From an uncultured Flavobacteriaceae bacterium (GTDB taxonomy: Bacteria; Bacteroidota; Bacteroidia; Flavobacteriales; Flavobacteriaceae), in assembly GCA_947486785.1 (NCBI GenBank), contig CANKUU010000001.1, positions 372,001 through 436,000 on the forward strand: a stretch of 64,000 bases of DNA, read 5' to 3'. The stretch's first letter is position 1. The number at the start of each line of letters is the position of its first letter. Under the pieces are notes generated by a model, which saw nothing but the letters and a program-made list of their open reading frames with translations, ran no database searches and was not told the DNA's origin. The position numbers and the translations under genes were made by a program. Shown piece after piece: positions 41,932-50,245 of the stretch.

Positions 41932-44079
41932 ATGAAAAAGAATTTTGCCTACGGTTTATTTGCATTACTAATTGCGGTTGCATCTTGCAGTTTTACAAAT
42001 AAAAAATTTGAAAACGATGACAAAGACAAATTATTAATTGATATTATTACCTACGTTTTGGCTAAGTTACATTATGAGCCAAAAAATATAGATGATGACT
42101 TCTCGGCACATGTTTTTGATGATTTTATTGGTGTAATTGATCCAACAAAGCGTTATTTTTTGGCTTCGGACATTGCTGAATTTGAAGCTCAAAAATTTCA
42201 AATAGATGATCAAATTCAAAACACAGATATTACTTTTTTTAATTTGGTTTACGATCGCTTGATACAGCGAATGGCCGAAGCTGAAGTTATTTACAAAGAA
42301 GTTTTGGCAGAGCCTTTTGATTATTCTAAAGATGAAACTATTGACATTAAATATGATGACATGAGTTTTGTGGCTTCAAGGTCTGATTTAAAAGACCGTT
42401 GGAGGAAACAATTAAAATATGCAACCCTAAATACCTATGATGGAAAGGTGTCTCATCATGATGAAGATGAAGAAACTGCAAAAGCTCATGGCCACGAGAT
42501 AAATGAGAAGCATTTAACTCCTGCTGAAGCAGAAGAATCTGCAAGACTATCTACAAAGAAAACTTTAGATGAATATTTCGATTTTGTTGCCGATTTGCAA
42601 CGAAAAGACTGGTTTGTTCAGTACATAAACACCATTGTTGATGAGTTTGACCCGCATACCTTTTATTTTGCGCCAGAAGAAAAAGAGAAATTTGATACCA
42701 GTATGTCTGGTAAATTTGAGGGTATTGGAGCGAGATTGACAAAAAAACCTGAAGGCGCTAAAATTGTTAGTATTATTTCGGGCGGACCAGTTTGGAGAGA
42801 CGCCAGAATAGAAGTGGGCGATTTAATTGTAAAAGTAGGTCAAGAAGGTGAAGAACCTGTAGATATTGTAGGAATGCGCCTAGCAGATGCTATAAAAATG
42901 ATTAAAGGAGCCCAAGGAACTAAAGTAAATTTAACAGTTCGAAAAATTGATGGTTCCTATGAAGTTGTAACACTTACAAGAGATGTGGTAGAACTAGAAG
43001 AATCTTTCGCGAAATCTGCTAAAGTTTTAGCAAAAGATCAAAAATTTGGTTTAATTAATCTTCCAAAATTTTATGTAGATTTTGAGGACTATAGCGAGCG
43101 AAATGCTGCTTCAGATGTGGCAAAAGAAGTAGAGCGTTTAAAACAAGAGGGTGTTGAAGGTTTAATTTTAGACCTTCGTGATAATGGAGGGGGATCCTTA
43201 AAAACAGTAGTTGAAATGGCTGGCCTTTTTATTAAAGAGGGACCAATTGTTCAAGTGCAGTCATCAGGTAAATCTAAAGATGTTTATGATGACAAAGATG
43301 AACGAATTCAATGGGATGGCCCATTAGTAATTTTGGTAAATGAGTTATCAGCTTCAGCCTCTGAAATTTTAGCAGCAGCTATGCAAGATTACAAAAGAGC
43401 GGTAGTAATAGGTAGTAAACAGACTTTTGGTAAAGGAACCGTTCAGAATGTTGTTGATTTGAATAATGTAGTTAGAAGTAGCGAAAATGGAGACATGGGA
43501 GCTTTAAAATTAACAACACAAAAATTCTATCGTATAAATGGAGGCTCAACACAATTAGAGGGTGTAAAAAGCGATGTAGTGGTGCCAGACCGATACAGCT
43601 ATATAGAAATTGGAGAGAGAGATCAATCAAACCCATTAAAATGGGATAAAATTTCACCTGCAGATTATGAGGTTTGGACAGATTATATAGACTATGACGC
43701 AACAATAGCAAACAGCGCTGCCCGAATGGCCAAGAACCAGCAGATTAAACTAATTGAAGAAAATGCGAAATGGTTAAAGGCAATACAAGATGAAAATGTG
43801 ATTTCTCTTAAATATGAGACCTATAAATTACATGAAGAAAAGCACAAAGAAAAATCAAAGTACTTTAAAAAAATGAGAGATTATGATTCGCATTTAACTT
43901 TTGAGTCTTTAAAGTACGAGAAAGAATTGTTTGTTAAAGATTCAGTTTTACGTGAAAAAAGAGATCGATGGCATATTAATCTGGCAAAAGACGTTTACGT
44001 TGAAGAGGCGGTAAACGTATTGCGAGATTTAAAGATGAATAACATGAAAAAATCAAAACTGGCTAGTGTAAAGGGTTAG
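41932..44079 (+). CDS. prc: Carboxy-terminal processing protease (Tsp/Prc, S41)
   Basis: A 715-residue periplasmic protease that degrades proteins from the C-terminus. It has a lipoprotein-type signal (IAVASCSFTNK). The long Tsp-specific N-terminal domain contains FDPHTFYFAPEEKEKFDTSM, read in two parts, and a PDZ domain follows (residues about 250-340, FEGIGARL and GDLIVKVG). The S41 core follows with GLILDLRDNGGGS, the nucleophile region LSASASEILAAAM and the catalytic lysine in GSKQTFGKGTVQ. The C-terminal DUF3340 part is helical and highly charged. It is divergent from surE and closed by a strong terminator. Confidence 0.94.
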   Translation: MKKNFAYGLFALLIAVASCSFTNKKFENDDKDKLLIDIITYVLAKLHYEPKNIDDDFSAHVFDDFIGVIDPTKRYFLASDIAEFEAQKFQIDDQIQNTDITFFNLVYDRLIQRMAEAEVIYKEVLAEPFDYSKDETIDIKYDDMSFVASRSDLKDRWRKQLKYATLNTYDGKVSHHDEDEETAKAHGHEINEKHLTPAEAEESARLSTKKTLDEYFDFVADLQRKDWFVQYINTIVDEFDPHTFYFAPEEKEKFDTSMSGKFEGIGARLTKKPEGAKIVSIISGGPVWRDARIEVGDLIVKVGQEGEEPVDIVGMRLADAIKMIKGAQGTKVNLTVRKIDGSYEVVTLTRDVVELEESFAKSAKVLAKDQKFGLINLPKFYVDFEDYSERNAASDVAKEVERLKQEGVEGLILDLRDNGGGSLKTVVEMAGLFIKEGPIVQVQSSGKSKDVYDDKDERIQWDGPLVILVNELSASASEILAAAMQDYKRAVVIGSKQTFGKGTVQNVVDLNNVVRSSENGDMGALKLTTQKFYRINGGSTQLEGVKSDVVVPDRYSYIEIGERDQSNPLKWDKISPADYEVWTDYIDYDATIANSAARMAKNQQIKLIEENAKWLKAIQDENVISLKYETYKLHEEKHKEKSKYFKKMRDYDSHLTFESLKYEKELFVKDSVLREKRDRWHINLAKDVYVEEAVNVLRDLKMNNMKKSKLASVKG

Positions 44080-44412
44080 AAGCGATTTTTTAAACTAATT
44101 GTGGCCGCTGTTGAAAAACAGCGGCCTTATTTTTGTGAGCACTTTTTTATAAATCAATTCGTGCAATAAAATGTATGCTAGACCCTACTGGTAATATAAA
44201 AATTTAAATCTTTTTTAAATTGATTTTACATCCACAGAGTAACATCTCAAAAAGAACTTTAGACTATCTGTAAATGATAGTTGGTTGTAAGTGAATCCAA
44301 CTACATAGTCAAGCACATTTCATTTTGCTCGTTTCTCACAAAATAAACAGAGCTTACCTTTACTAAGCGCCAACTGAAAACAAAAATCAAAATTGAATAG
44401 GAATTTAAAATT
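44080..44412. other. Gap between prc and the restriction-modification pair
   Basis: This 333-base stretch contains the prc terminator (44103-44136) and then an AT-rich part with two small inverted repeats just before the methyltransferase gene. These are ACTATC-TGTAAAT-GATAGT (44263-44281) and GTTGG...CCAAC immediately after it (about 44281-44303). They could be operator sites, as restriction-modification systems are often autoregulated, but no C-protein gene is present. No gene is seen. Confidence 0.45.
44103..44136 (+). terminator. Rho-independent terminator after prc
   Basis: A perfect GC-rich stem GGCCGCTG/CAGCGGCC with an 8-base loop is followed by TTATTTTTG. It lies about 25 bases after the prc stop. 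Confidence 0.88.
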
Positions 44413-46665
44413 ATGTCCGTAAATTTATCCGTGTACGTAAAAACGTCCGTTAATAATATGGCTACAATTAACTTTTATTTAGACAAACCAGATAAAAAAG
44501 GGTTTGCACCAATTCATCTACGAATAAACTGTAACGGAAATCAAGTTAAGGTTTCTACGGGACAGAAAATAGAACCTAAAAACTTCAATAAATCCAAACA
44601 GGAAGCGATTGGGTTAAGTGTAGAATCTCACGAAATCAACCATTATTTAGATTTCCTAAGAGAACGAGCGGATGAACTTCTGCACCATTCTAACAAAAAA
44701 ACCTTTGTAAAAGACGAAATAAAAAGAATATTGAACGAACACATCGAAAACTATAAAGAAAATAGCAATGTAAATATTGTAAAAGAACAAGTTGCACTTT
44801 ATGGCAAACCATTCACTTTTGTTGATTTATTTGCTGGAGCTGGAGGTTTTAGCGAGGGATTCTTACAAGTTGAGCATAACAATAAATTCTTTGATTTCGT
44901 TGTTGCCAACGATATTAATGAAAATTGCGAATTAACTCACATTGTTCGTTACAATCACCAATTAGGTTTAGACGCAGAATTTCTTAAACAAGACATTACA
45001 GAACCAGATTTTTTAGACAATTTATTAGAAAAAATTGACGGTCGTCAAATTGATGTTGTCTGTGGTGGGCCACCTTGTCAAAGTTTCAGTCTTGCGGGAA
45101 AAAGAAAAAAATTTGACAAAAAAGATGATTTGTTCTCTCATTATTTAGAGGTAATTAAGGTCTTACAACCTAAATACTTCGTTATGGAAAATGTCAAGGG
45201 AATTTTGACTAAAGAAAAAGGCAAAATAAAAGAACTAATAATCAAAGAGATTAACTCTATTGTGGACATAAAAGAGATTCCATTACTAATCTCATTCATA
45301 AAAAAAATACGAGAAGAATCTAATTCCTTTCTTTTTGACAGTATTATAAAGCGAGTAGAACTAGAAAAACTATTTGAAAAAGATAAAGAAACTGGAAAAG
45401 CGGATTTCATCTCTTTTGTAGAAAATAGATTTAAAAAACTAACGCCAAAAATCGTAGATTATAAAACCAGTAAAACGGACAATAATATTAATACAATTCG
45501 CCATGGTTTTAACCTTTTGGCTAGAACAAAAGAATGGGAAAAGCTAAAACGGGATATTATAAAGGAAAAAGATTTTTGCAATATTGATAGCGACAATTTC
45601 GCTAATACTTTCACAGATTTCCTTACAGAAATCAGTTCTGAAAATGTAATTTCAAAAATTGAAGACGCTTTCAATATTCTAGAAGTATCAAGTTCTTATA
45701 GAAAAGATTGCGAAGACATTATTACAGCTTTGAAAATCTACACAACGTCTTTTGATGAATCTATTGGAATATTAAAATCACATTGTAATCAAAAACAAAA
45801 TAAAGAGTTAGATTCCATTCTTGAAAGCATTAGACTTTACAAAATAGAGCAACCATTTGTTGCAAATGCATCAAATTATGGTGTTCCACAAAATAGAGAA
45901 AGAGTACTTTTTATAGGTTGTCGCAAGGACCAAAAATTTATTTCTAAAATTCCGGCAACAGTATCAGAAGAAGAAAAGGTTACCATTTTTGAAGCTTTGT
46001 ATGACTTAGATTTCATAGGTAATAATCAAGAAGCCCATCGTTATGAATTGGTTGATATTTCAGCTCAATACAACGGAACAGCAAAGAAAATGGTTAAACT
46101 CTTGAAGAAACGCAGAGTTGATGGAAAGCCAATTTCAAAAGGGGGAAAGTCGTTTGCAGAATGGTCAAAAAAAGGTCGATTGATTGAACGTTTCAAACCT
46201 CAAACTAAACCATTCTATGTCAGGAACAGCGAGGCACTTGAAAATGGGGAAAAGTATTTCGACTTACTGAATAATCACAAAACAAGTAATCAAAACGAAA
46301 CTGTTATTGAAAGGCTTGGTGTCATTTTAAAAAATGGTAGTTACAAAAAAGCACAACCAGAACTTGAAAAATTAAATCTTTCTACAAACAAAAGAAATTA
46401 CAATGTTTTAAAGCCAGACGAACAAAGCTCTACCATAATGACCATTGCAGACGATTATATTCACTATAATTCGCCAAGGTCGTTAACAGTAAGAGAAATG
46501 GCCCGCTTACAATCGTTTGATGACTCTTTTGTATTTCAAGGAAAACGCTCAACTGGTGGAAATAACAGAAAAACAGAAGTGCCACAATACACTTTAGTAG
46601 GCAATGCTGTTCCACCTTTATTAGCAAGAGCAGTAGCAAGTGAAATTTTAAAACATATCAAGTGA
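44413..46665 (+). CDS. C5-cytosine DNA methyltransferase with N-terminal integrase-type Arm domain
   Basis: A 750-residue type II modification enzyme placing methyl groups on the C5 of cytosine. Motif I FVDLFAGAGGF (136-146), motif IV GGPPCQSFS with nucleophile Cys222, motif VI ENVKG (259-263), motif VIII NYGVPQNRERV (488-498) and C-terminal motifs TVREMARLQSFDDSF and VGNAVPPLLARA are all intact. Two features are unusual. First, residues about 16-110 (MATINFYLDKPDKKGFAPIHL and GQKIEPKNFNKSKQ) look like the Arm DNA-binding domain of Bacteroidetes tyrosine integrases. Second, residues about 265-480, between motifs VI and VIII, are a charged helical insertion absent in ordinary enzymes. The start could be 44413 or the ATG at 44458. 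The nuclease gene overlaps its stop by 4 bases. Confidence 0.92.
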   Translation: MSVNLSVYVKTSVNNMATINFYLDKPDKKGFAPIHLRINCNGNQVKVSTGQKIEPKNFNKSKQEAIGLSVESHEINHYLDFLRERADELLHHSNKKTFVKDEIKRILNEHIENYKENSNVNIVKEQVALYGKPFTFVDLFAGAGGFSEGFLQVEHNNKFFDFVVANDINENCELTHIVRYNHQLGLDAEFLKQDITEPDFLDNLLEKIDGRQIDVVCGGPPCQSFSLAGKRKKFDKKDDLFSHYLEVIKVLQPKYFVMENVKGILTKEKGKIKELIIKEINSIVDIKEIPLLISFIKKIREESNSFLFDSIIKRVELEKLFEKDKETGKADFISFVENRFKKLTPKIVDYKTSKTDNNINTIRHGFNLLARTKEWEKLKRDIIKEKDFCNIDSDNFANTFTDFLTEISSENVISKIEDAFNILEVSSSYRKDCEDIITALKIYTTSFDESIGILKSHCNQKQNKELDSILESIRLYKIEQPFVANASNYGVPQNRERVLFIGCRKDQKFISKIPATVSEEEKVTIFEALYDLDFIGNNQEAHRYELVDISAQYNGTAKKMVKLLKKRRVDGKPISKGGKSFAEWSKKGRLIERFKPQTKPFYVRNSEALENGEKYFDLLNNHKTSNQNETVIERLGVILKNGSYKKAQPELEKLNLSTNKRNYNVLKPDEQSSTIMTIADDYIHYNSPRSLTVREMARLQSFDDSFVFQGKRSTGGNNRKTEVPQYTLVGNAVPPLLARAVASEILKHIK

Positions 46666-47843
46666 GAAAGCTTACCGACGAAGAACAAGAAAAGATAAAG
46701 TTCTTGACTAAGAACCAAATTTCTCTTACTTTAATTGAACCAACCGAAACCGGATTGAAAAAATCCATTATGGATGCGACTGGTTCTGTTCGTAGTTATT
46801 TGAAAAGTAAAAACATTCACGATTATGAATTGCAGAATCAAGGTACAGAGAGTAAAGTTATGATTCCAACAATTATTCATACTGGTTTTAAGATTATAAA
46901 ATCAAAAGCATCTCTATATCGTCCTTTAACTAAAAAAGGAGACCCAAGAATTTGGTTTTATGGTTTAACAAAAATTGCTGACCCTAACGATATTATTGGA
47001 ATAACTTTCTTTGATAACCGATTTCAAGTTTTCAACTTAACAAAATTAAATATCAAAGAATTGATTAATTCTTCAATTCTAAATCCATTTCAAGAATTAA
47101 TTAATGCAATCAATACGACAGAAAATGAGGTTGCTTACGAGCTTTTAGCTATGTTAAGGAAAATTGCGAATGCTGGCCCAATTCCTTCAATGGTTGACGC
47201 TGACACTTCGGTTGGAAGAACACTTGAAACAACTCTCGGAATTGATATTAATTCCTCTAAACAACCAGATTACAAAGGAATTGAGCTTAAATCATTTAGA
47301 AAAAGTAGAACAAATCGAAAAAATCTATTTGCACAAGTTCCAGATTGGAAATTGAGTAAATTTAAAAGTTCGGCAGAAATTCTTGATAATTTTGGCTACG
47401 AACGAGAAGAGGATTTTAAGCTGTATTGCACAGTTTCGGCAATTACGAGAAACTCGCAAGGATTGAACTTAAGAATCGATAGTGACATTAAACAATTGAT
47501 TGAAAACTCAGATAAACCAGAGGTTGGCGATTTTGTGGTTTGGACGTTAGACAAACTTCATAATCGACTAAAGTCAAAACACAAAGAAACCTTTTGGGTA
47601 GAAGCCGAAAGTACCAGAATAAATGACCGAGAGCATTTTCAATATAAGTTGGTAGAACATACTAAAAAGCCAATCACTTCTCAATTTGATTTGTTAATTG
47701 AGCAAGGAATTATTACACTTGACCATTTAATCAAGCGAAATTCAAAAGGAAAGGTTGTCGAAAAAGGACCGTTATTTAAAATAAAACCGAAAGGAGTAGA
47801 ATTACTGTTTCCGCCAAGCGAAAGTTATAATTTAATGACATAG
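46662..47843 (+). CDS. MvaI/BcnI-family type II restriction endonuclease with N-terminal extension
   Basis: A 393-residue nuclease starting with GTG inside the methyltransferase stop (GTGA overlap). The catalytic core resembles MvaI/BcnI: SMVDADTSVGRTLETTLGI followed by QPDYKGIELKSFRK, giving D203-x4-E208-x-K210, the exact spacing of the MvaI active site. Known MvaI/BcnI enzymes are about 240 residues, act as monomers and cut CCWGG or CCSGG. This one carries about 165 extra N-terminal residues (with IWFYGLTKIADPNDIIGITF), perhaps an effector or DNA-recognition domain. Recognition of a CCNGG-like site is likely but unproven. Confidence 0.85.
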   Translation: MRKLTDEEQEKIKFLTKNQISLTLIEPTETGLKKSIMDATGSVRSYLKSKNIHDYELQNQGTESKVMIPTIIHTGFKIIKSKASLYRPLTKKGDPRIWFYGLTKIADPNDIIGITFFDNRFQVFNLTKLNIKELINSSILNPFQELINAINTTENEVAYELLAMLRKIANAGPIPSMVDADTSVGRTLETTLGIDINSSKQPDYKGIELKSFRKSRTNRKNLFAQVPDWKLSKFKSSAEILDNFGYEREEDFKLYCTVSAITRNSQGLNLRIDSDIKQLIENSDKPEVGDFVVWTLDKLHNRLKSKHKETFWVEAESTRINDREHFQYKLVEHTKKPITSQFDLLIEQGIITLDHLIKRNSKGKVVEKGPLFKIKPKGVELLFPPSESYNLMT

Positions 47844-48217
47844 CGGAATTGCCAACGCTGAAAGCTATACACATTTCCAGTCGCGCCTATACCAAAACTG
47901 TAAAAGAGTATGTCTTTGCTAACGTCAAGTATGTGGAAAAACGTTAGCTAGGTATCAATGTGTGTAAAATGTAGCTAGTAAAGGCTTTACCAAAGGTTTT
48001 TACTTTCTTATCAAGTTCGCCTAATTTTTAATTTGGTTATATTCAGAAAAAATTAAAAATATGGATCAGTTTTAATACGAAAGTAAGTATTCGTCAACTG
48101 CCTACTTTTCATATACCAGACCATTACCTAACAGTATAAACAGGGTTATAAAATTTATGGCTCAGTTCTTACTAGCTTCAACAATGCTTATATTTTTTGT
48201 ACTCAGGGTTCTACTTC
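47844..48217. other. Gap after the restriction gene, with one inverted repeat
   Basis: A 374-base gap between convergent genes (nuclease and msrA). It holds a perfect 8-bp inverted repeat GCTAACGT/ACGTTAGC (47918-47925 and 47941-47948) with a 15-base loop but no T run, so it is a weak terminator candidate at best. No gene and no direct repeats matching the left flank were noticed. Confidence 0.4.
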
Positions 48218-48766
48218 TTAATGTTGTGGTTTTAGTTTATCCGCATACATTTTTCTTAATTTGATAATTTTTGGAGTTATTACCGCACTACAATATCCTT
48301 GTGAGCTATTGTTATTATAATAATTTTGATGGTATTCTTCTGCACTATAAAAAGTTTCTGATGGGCTAAGCTCAGTTACTATGGGGTTTTCAAAATAAGG
48401 TGCTACTTCTTTTATAACTAGCTCAGCAGCTATTTTTTGAGCTTCACTATGGTAATAAATTACAGATCGGTATTGTGTGCCCACATCACCCCCTTGTCTA
48501 TTTAATGTGGTTGGATCATGACTTGTCATAAAAATCACCAGCAAATCTTTATAAGATATGATATTAGTATCAAAGGTTACTTGAACTACCTCGGCATGAC
48601 CGGTAAGACCAGAGCACACCTCTCTGTAGGTTGGCTTACCAGGTGCTGTTCCTCCGGTATAACCTGAAACTATTTTTTCAATTCCGTTTATCCGCTGTAA
48701 AACAGCTTCTATACACCAAAAGCATCCGCCGCCAATGGTTGCTAATTCTAGTTTTTTAGCCCTCAT
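48218..48766 (-). CDS. msrA: Peptide-methionine (S)-S-oxide reductase
   Basis: MsrA repairs the S-epimer of methionine sulfoxide. The 182-residue protein has the catalytic motif IGGGCFWCIEAVLQ near the N-terminus, SGYTGGTAPGKPTYREVCSG, HAEVVQVTFD, and QYRSVIYYH with FYSAEEYHQNYY near the C-terminus. It has no signal peptide and is probably cytosolic. It begins 11 bases inside the end of msrB and forms a two-gene operon with it. Confidence 0.96.
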   Translation of the reverse strand: MRAKKLELATIGGGCFWCIEAVLQRINGIEKIVSGYTGGTAPGKPTYREVCSGLTGHAEVVQVTFDTNIISYKDLLVIFMTSHDPTTLNRQGGDVGTQYRSVIYYHSEAQKIAAELVIKEVAPYFENPIVTELSPSETFYSAEEYHQNYYNNNSSQGYCSAVITPKIIKLRKMYADKLKPQH

Positions 48767-49238
48767 TTGTTGTTCTTTCTTTTTTATCTGTCGATTCAGG
48801 TTGTAATTGCATTGATTCAGAATTGATACAATATCTTAGACCGCTAGGTGGAGGTCCGTCAGGAAATATATGGCCTAAATGGGCATCGCAAGTATTACAC
48901 ATTACTTCTACTCGTACCATACCAAAGGAGCTGTCTTTTTTGTATTTAATTGCATTTTCTTTAATCGGTTGGGTAAAGCTAGGCCAACCCGTTCCAGACT
49001 CAAATTTTATACTCGAGTCAAATAAGGGTGCATCACAGCAAACACAGTTGTATTGTCCAGCTTTATGTATTCCGCAGAGGGCTCCAGAATTTGGAGCTTC
49101 TGTGCCGTTCTTTCTTGTTATTCTAAACTGTTCTGGACTTAATATTTTAAGCCATTCTTCTTCTGTTTTTTCAATCCTTTTATCCGGTATGGGGTTTTGA
49201 GAAACACTAAAATGAATAACATCTTTCCATGTAAGCAT
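48756..49238 (-). CDS. msrB: Peptide-methionine (R)-S-oxide reductase
   Basis: MsrB repairs the R-epimer of methionine sulfoxide. The 160-residue protein has the zinc CxxC pairs (YNCVCCDAPLF and VMCNTCDAHLGHIF), the motif FESGTGWPSF, and the catalytic cysteine in GLRYCINSESM. The N-terminus (MLTWKDVIHF) is about 20 residues longer than the core family. Its stop overlaps the msrA start by 11 bases, so the pair is translated together, covering both sulfoxide epimers. Confidence 0.96.
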   Translation of the reverse strand: MLTWKDVIHFSVSQNPIPDKRIEKTEEEWLKILSPEQFRITRKNGTEAPNSGALCGIHKAGQYNCVCCDAPLFDSSIKFESGTGWPSFTQPIKENAIKYKKDSSFGMVRVEVMCNTCDAHLGHIFPDGPPPSGLRYCINSESMQLQPESTDKKERTTNEG

Positions 49239-49373
49239 ATAAGTTTTGTCTTTAAGTCTTAAATAATTGTTTGTGTTGTAAACTGCAAAAAATGCTAGTA
49301 CAAATTAATCATAAACTAATTGATAAACACGAGATTTATGTCGAAATTTTATCTTCGTACTTACAAATGAATG

Positions 49374-49406
49374 TTGATGCAAATTCTTAAAATTGAAGTA
49401 ACTTTG
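49374..49406 (+). promoter_or_regulatory. Putative promoter of the nuclease gene
   Basis: TTG at 49374-49376, a 22-base spacer, then TAACTTTG at 49399-49406, a full -7 match. The predicted transcription start falls at or next to the ATG at 49412, which would leave almost no leader. Confidence 0.42.
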
Positions 49407-49411
49407 CGCTA

Positions 49412-50233
49412 ATGGTGCACCTAAGATCTAAAAATACAAATAAACTTATTTACACCTCATTGCTCTTGGTTTGTGTAGTAGGTTTTTGGCTTTTCGATAA
49501 TTTTTATACCCCTGATACGTATTCAGATGATGCTATTGTTGGCAATAGAACTACAATACCAGAATGGTTTTTGCCCAGTTCTACAACGGGTGATATAGTA
49601 GCTCATGAACATTTTATGTTATCGTATAATGAACCTTATGAACAAGCGGAGTGGGTGGCATATCTTTTAAAAAAAGAACATTTGAGTTATGATAATAGAA
49701 AGCGACCCTATTTTATCGAAGACCCAAAAGTAAGAACAAAATCGGCTGATTGGCGTAATTATAAAAGATCTGGATATGATCGAGGACACCTTTGTCCGGC
49801 AGGAGATAGGCGTTTCTCAAAACAAGCCTATAATGAAACTTTTTACACCAGCAATATAAGCCCTCAGCAAAGCGATTTTAATGCGGGTATATGGAATAGA
49901 TTAGAACGGCTAGTTCGGCAATGGGCTAAAAAGTATGGTACTGTTTTCGTCGTTACGGGTGGAGTTTTAGGTGAAGGGTTGAACGAGATAGGGGTAGAGG
50001 ATGTAGATGTGCCCAAATATTTTTATAAAATAGTAGCCCGTGGTAAGGCTAATGATCTAAAAGTTATTGGTTTTCTAATGCCAGCTAAAGAGAGTAGTAG
50101 ACCTTTAGAACAATTTATTGTGCCCATTGATTCCATAGAAAAGGTAACCAAAATAAATTTTTTTAAGAACATCAAAAAAGAGCACGAGTCAAAACTTGAG
50201 CGAAAGGTAACAACAGAAAATTGGCAGCTTTAA
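49412..50233 (+). CDS. DNA/RNA non-specific endonuclease (NUC family)
   Basis: A 273-residue nuclease with one N-terminal hydrophobic helix (LIYTSLLLVCVVGFWLF, residues about 12-28), either an uncleaved anchor or a signal. The beta-beta-alpha metal motif is YDRGHLCPAGDRRF (catalytic His in DRGH), with YTSNISPQQSDFNAGIWNRLE supplying the metal-binding Asn. Such enzymes cut any nucleic acid outside the cytoplasm for nutrition or defence against DNA entry. It is flanked by msrB (divergent) and rodA (convergent, 12 bases away). Confidence 0.9.
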   Translation: MVHLRSKNTNKLIYTSLLLVCVVGFWLFDNFYTPDTYSDDAIVGNRTTIPEWFLPSSTTGDIVAHEHFMLSYNEPYEQAEWVAYLLKKEHLSYDNRKRPYFIEDPKVRTKSADWRNYKRSGYDRGHLCPAGDRRFSKQAYNETFYTSNISPQQSDFNAGIWNRLERLVRQWAKKYGTVFVVTGGVLGEGLNEIGVEDVDVPKYFYKIVARGKANDLKVIGFLMPAKESSRPLEQFIVPIDSIEKVTKINFFKNIKKEHESKLERKVTTENWQL

Positions 50234-50245
50234 GTAAAAGGTGTA

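Noticed and set aside
44080-48217. Integrative element around the restriction-modification pair
   Set aside because: The methyltransferase has an integrase-like Arm domain, but there is no catalytic integrase domain, transposase, or matching flanking repeat in the window.
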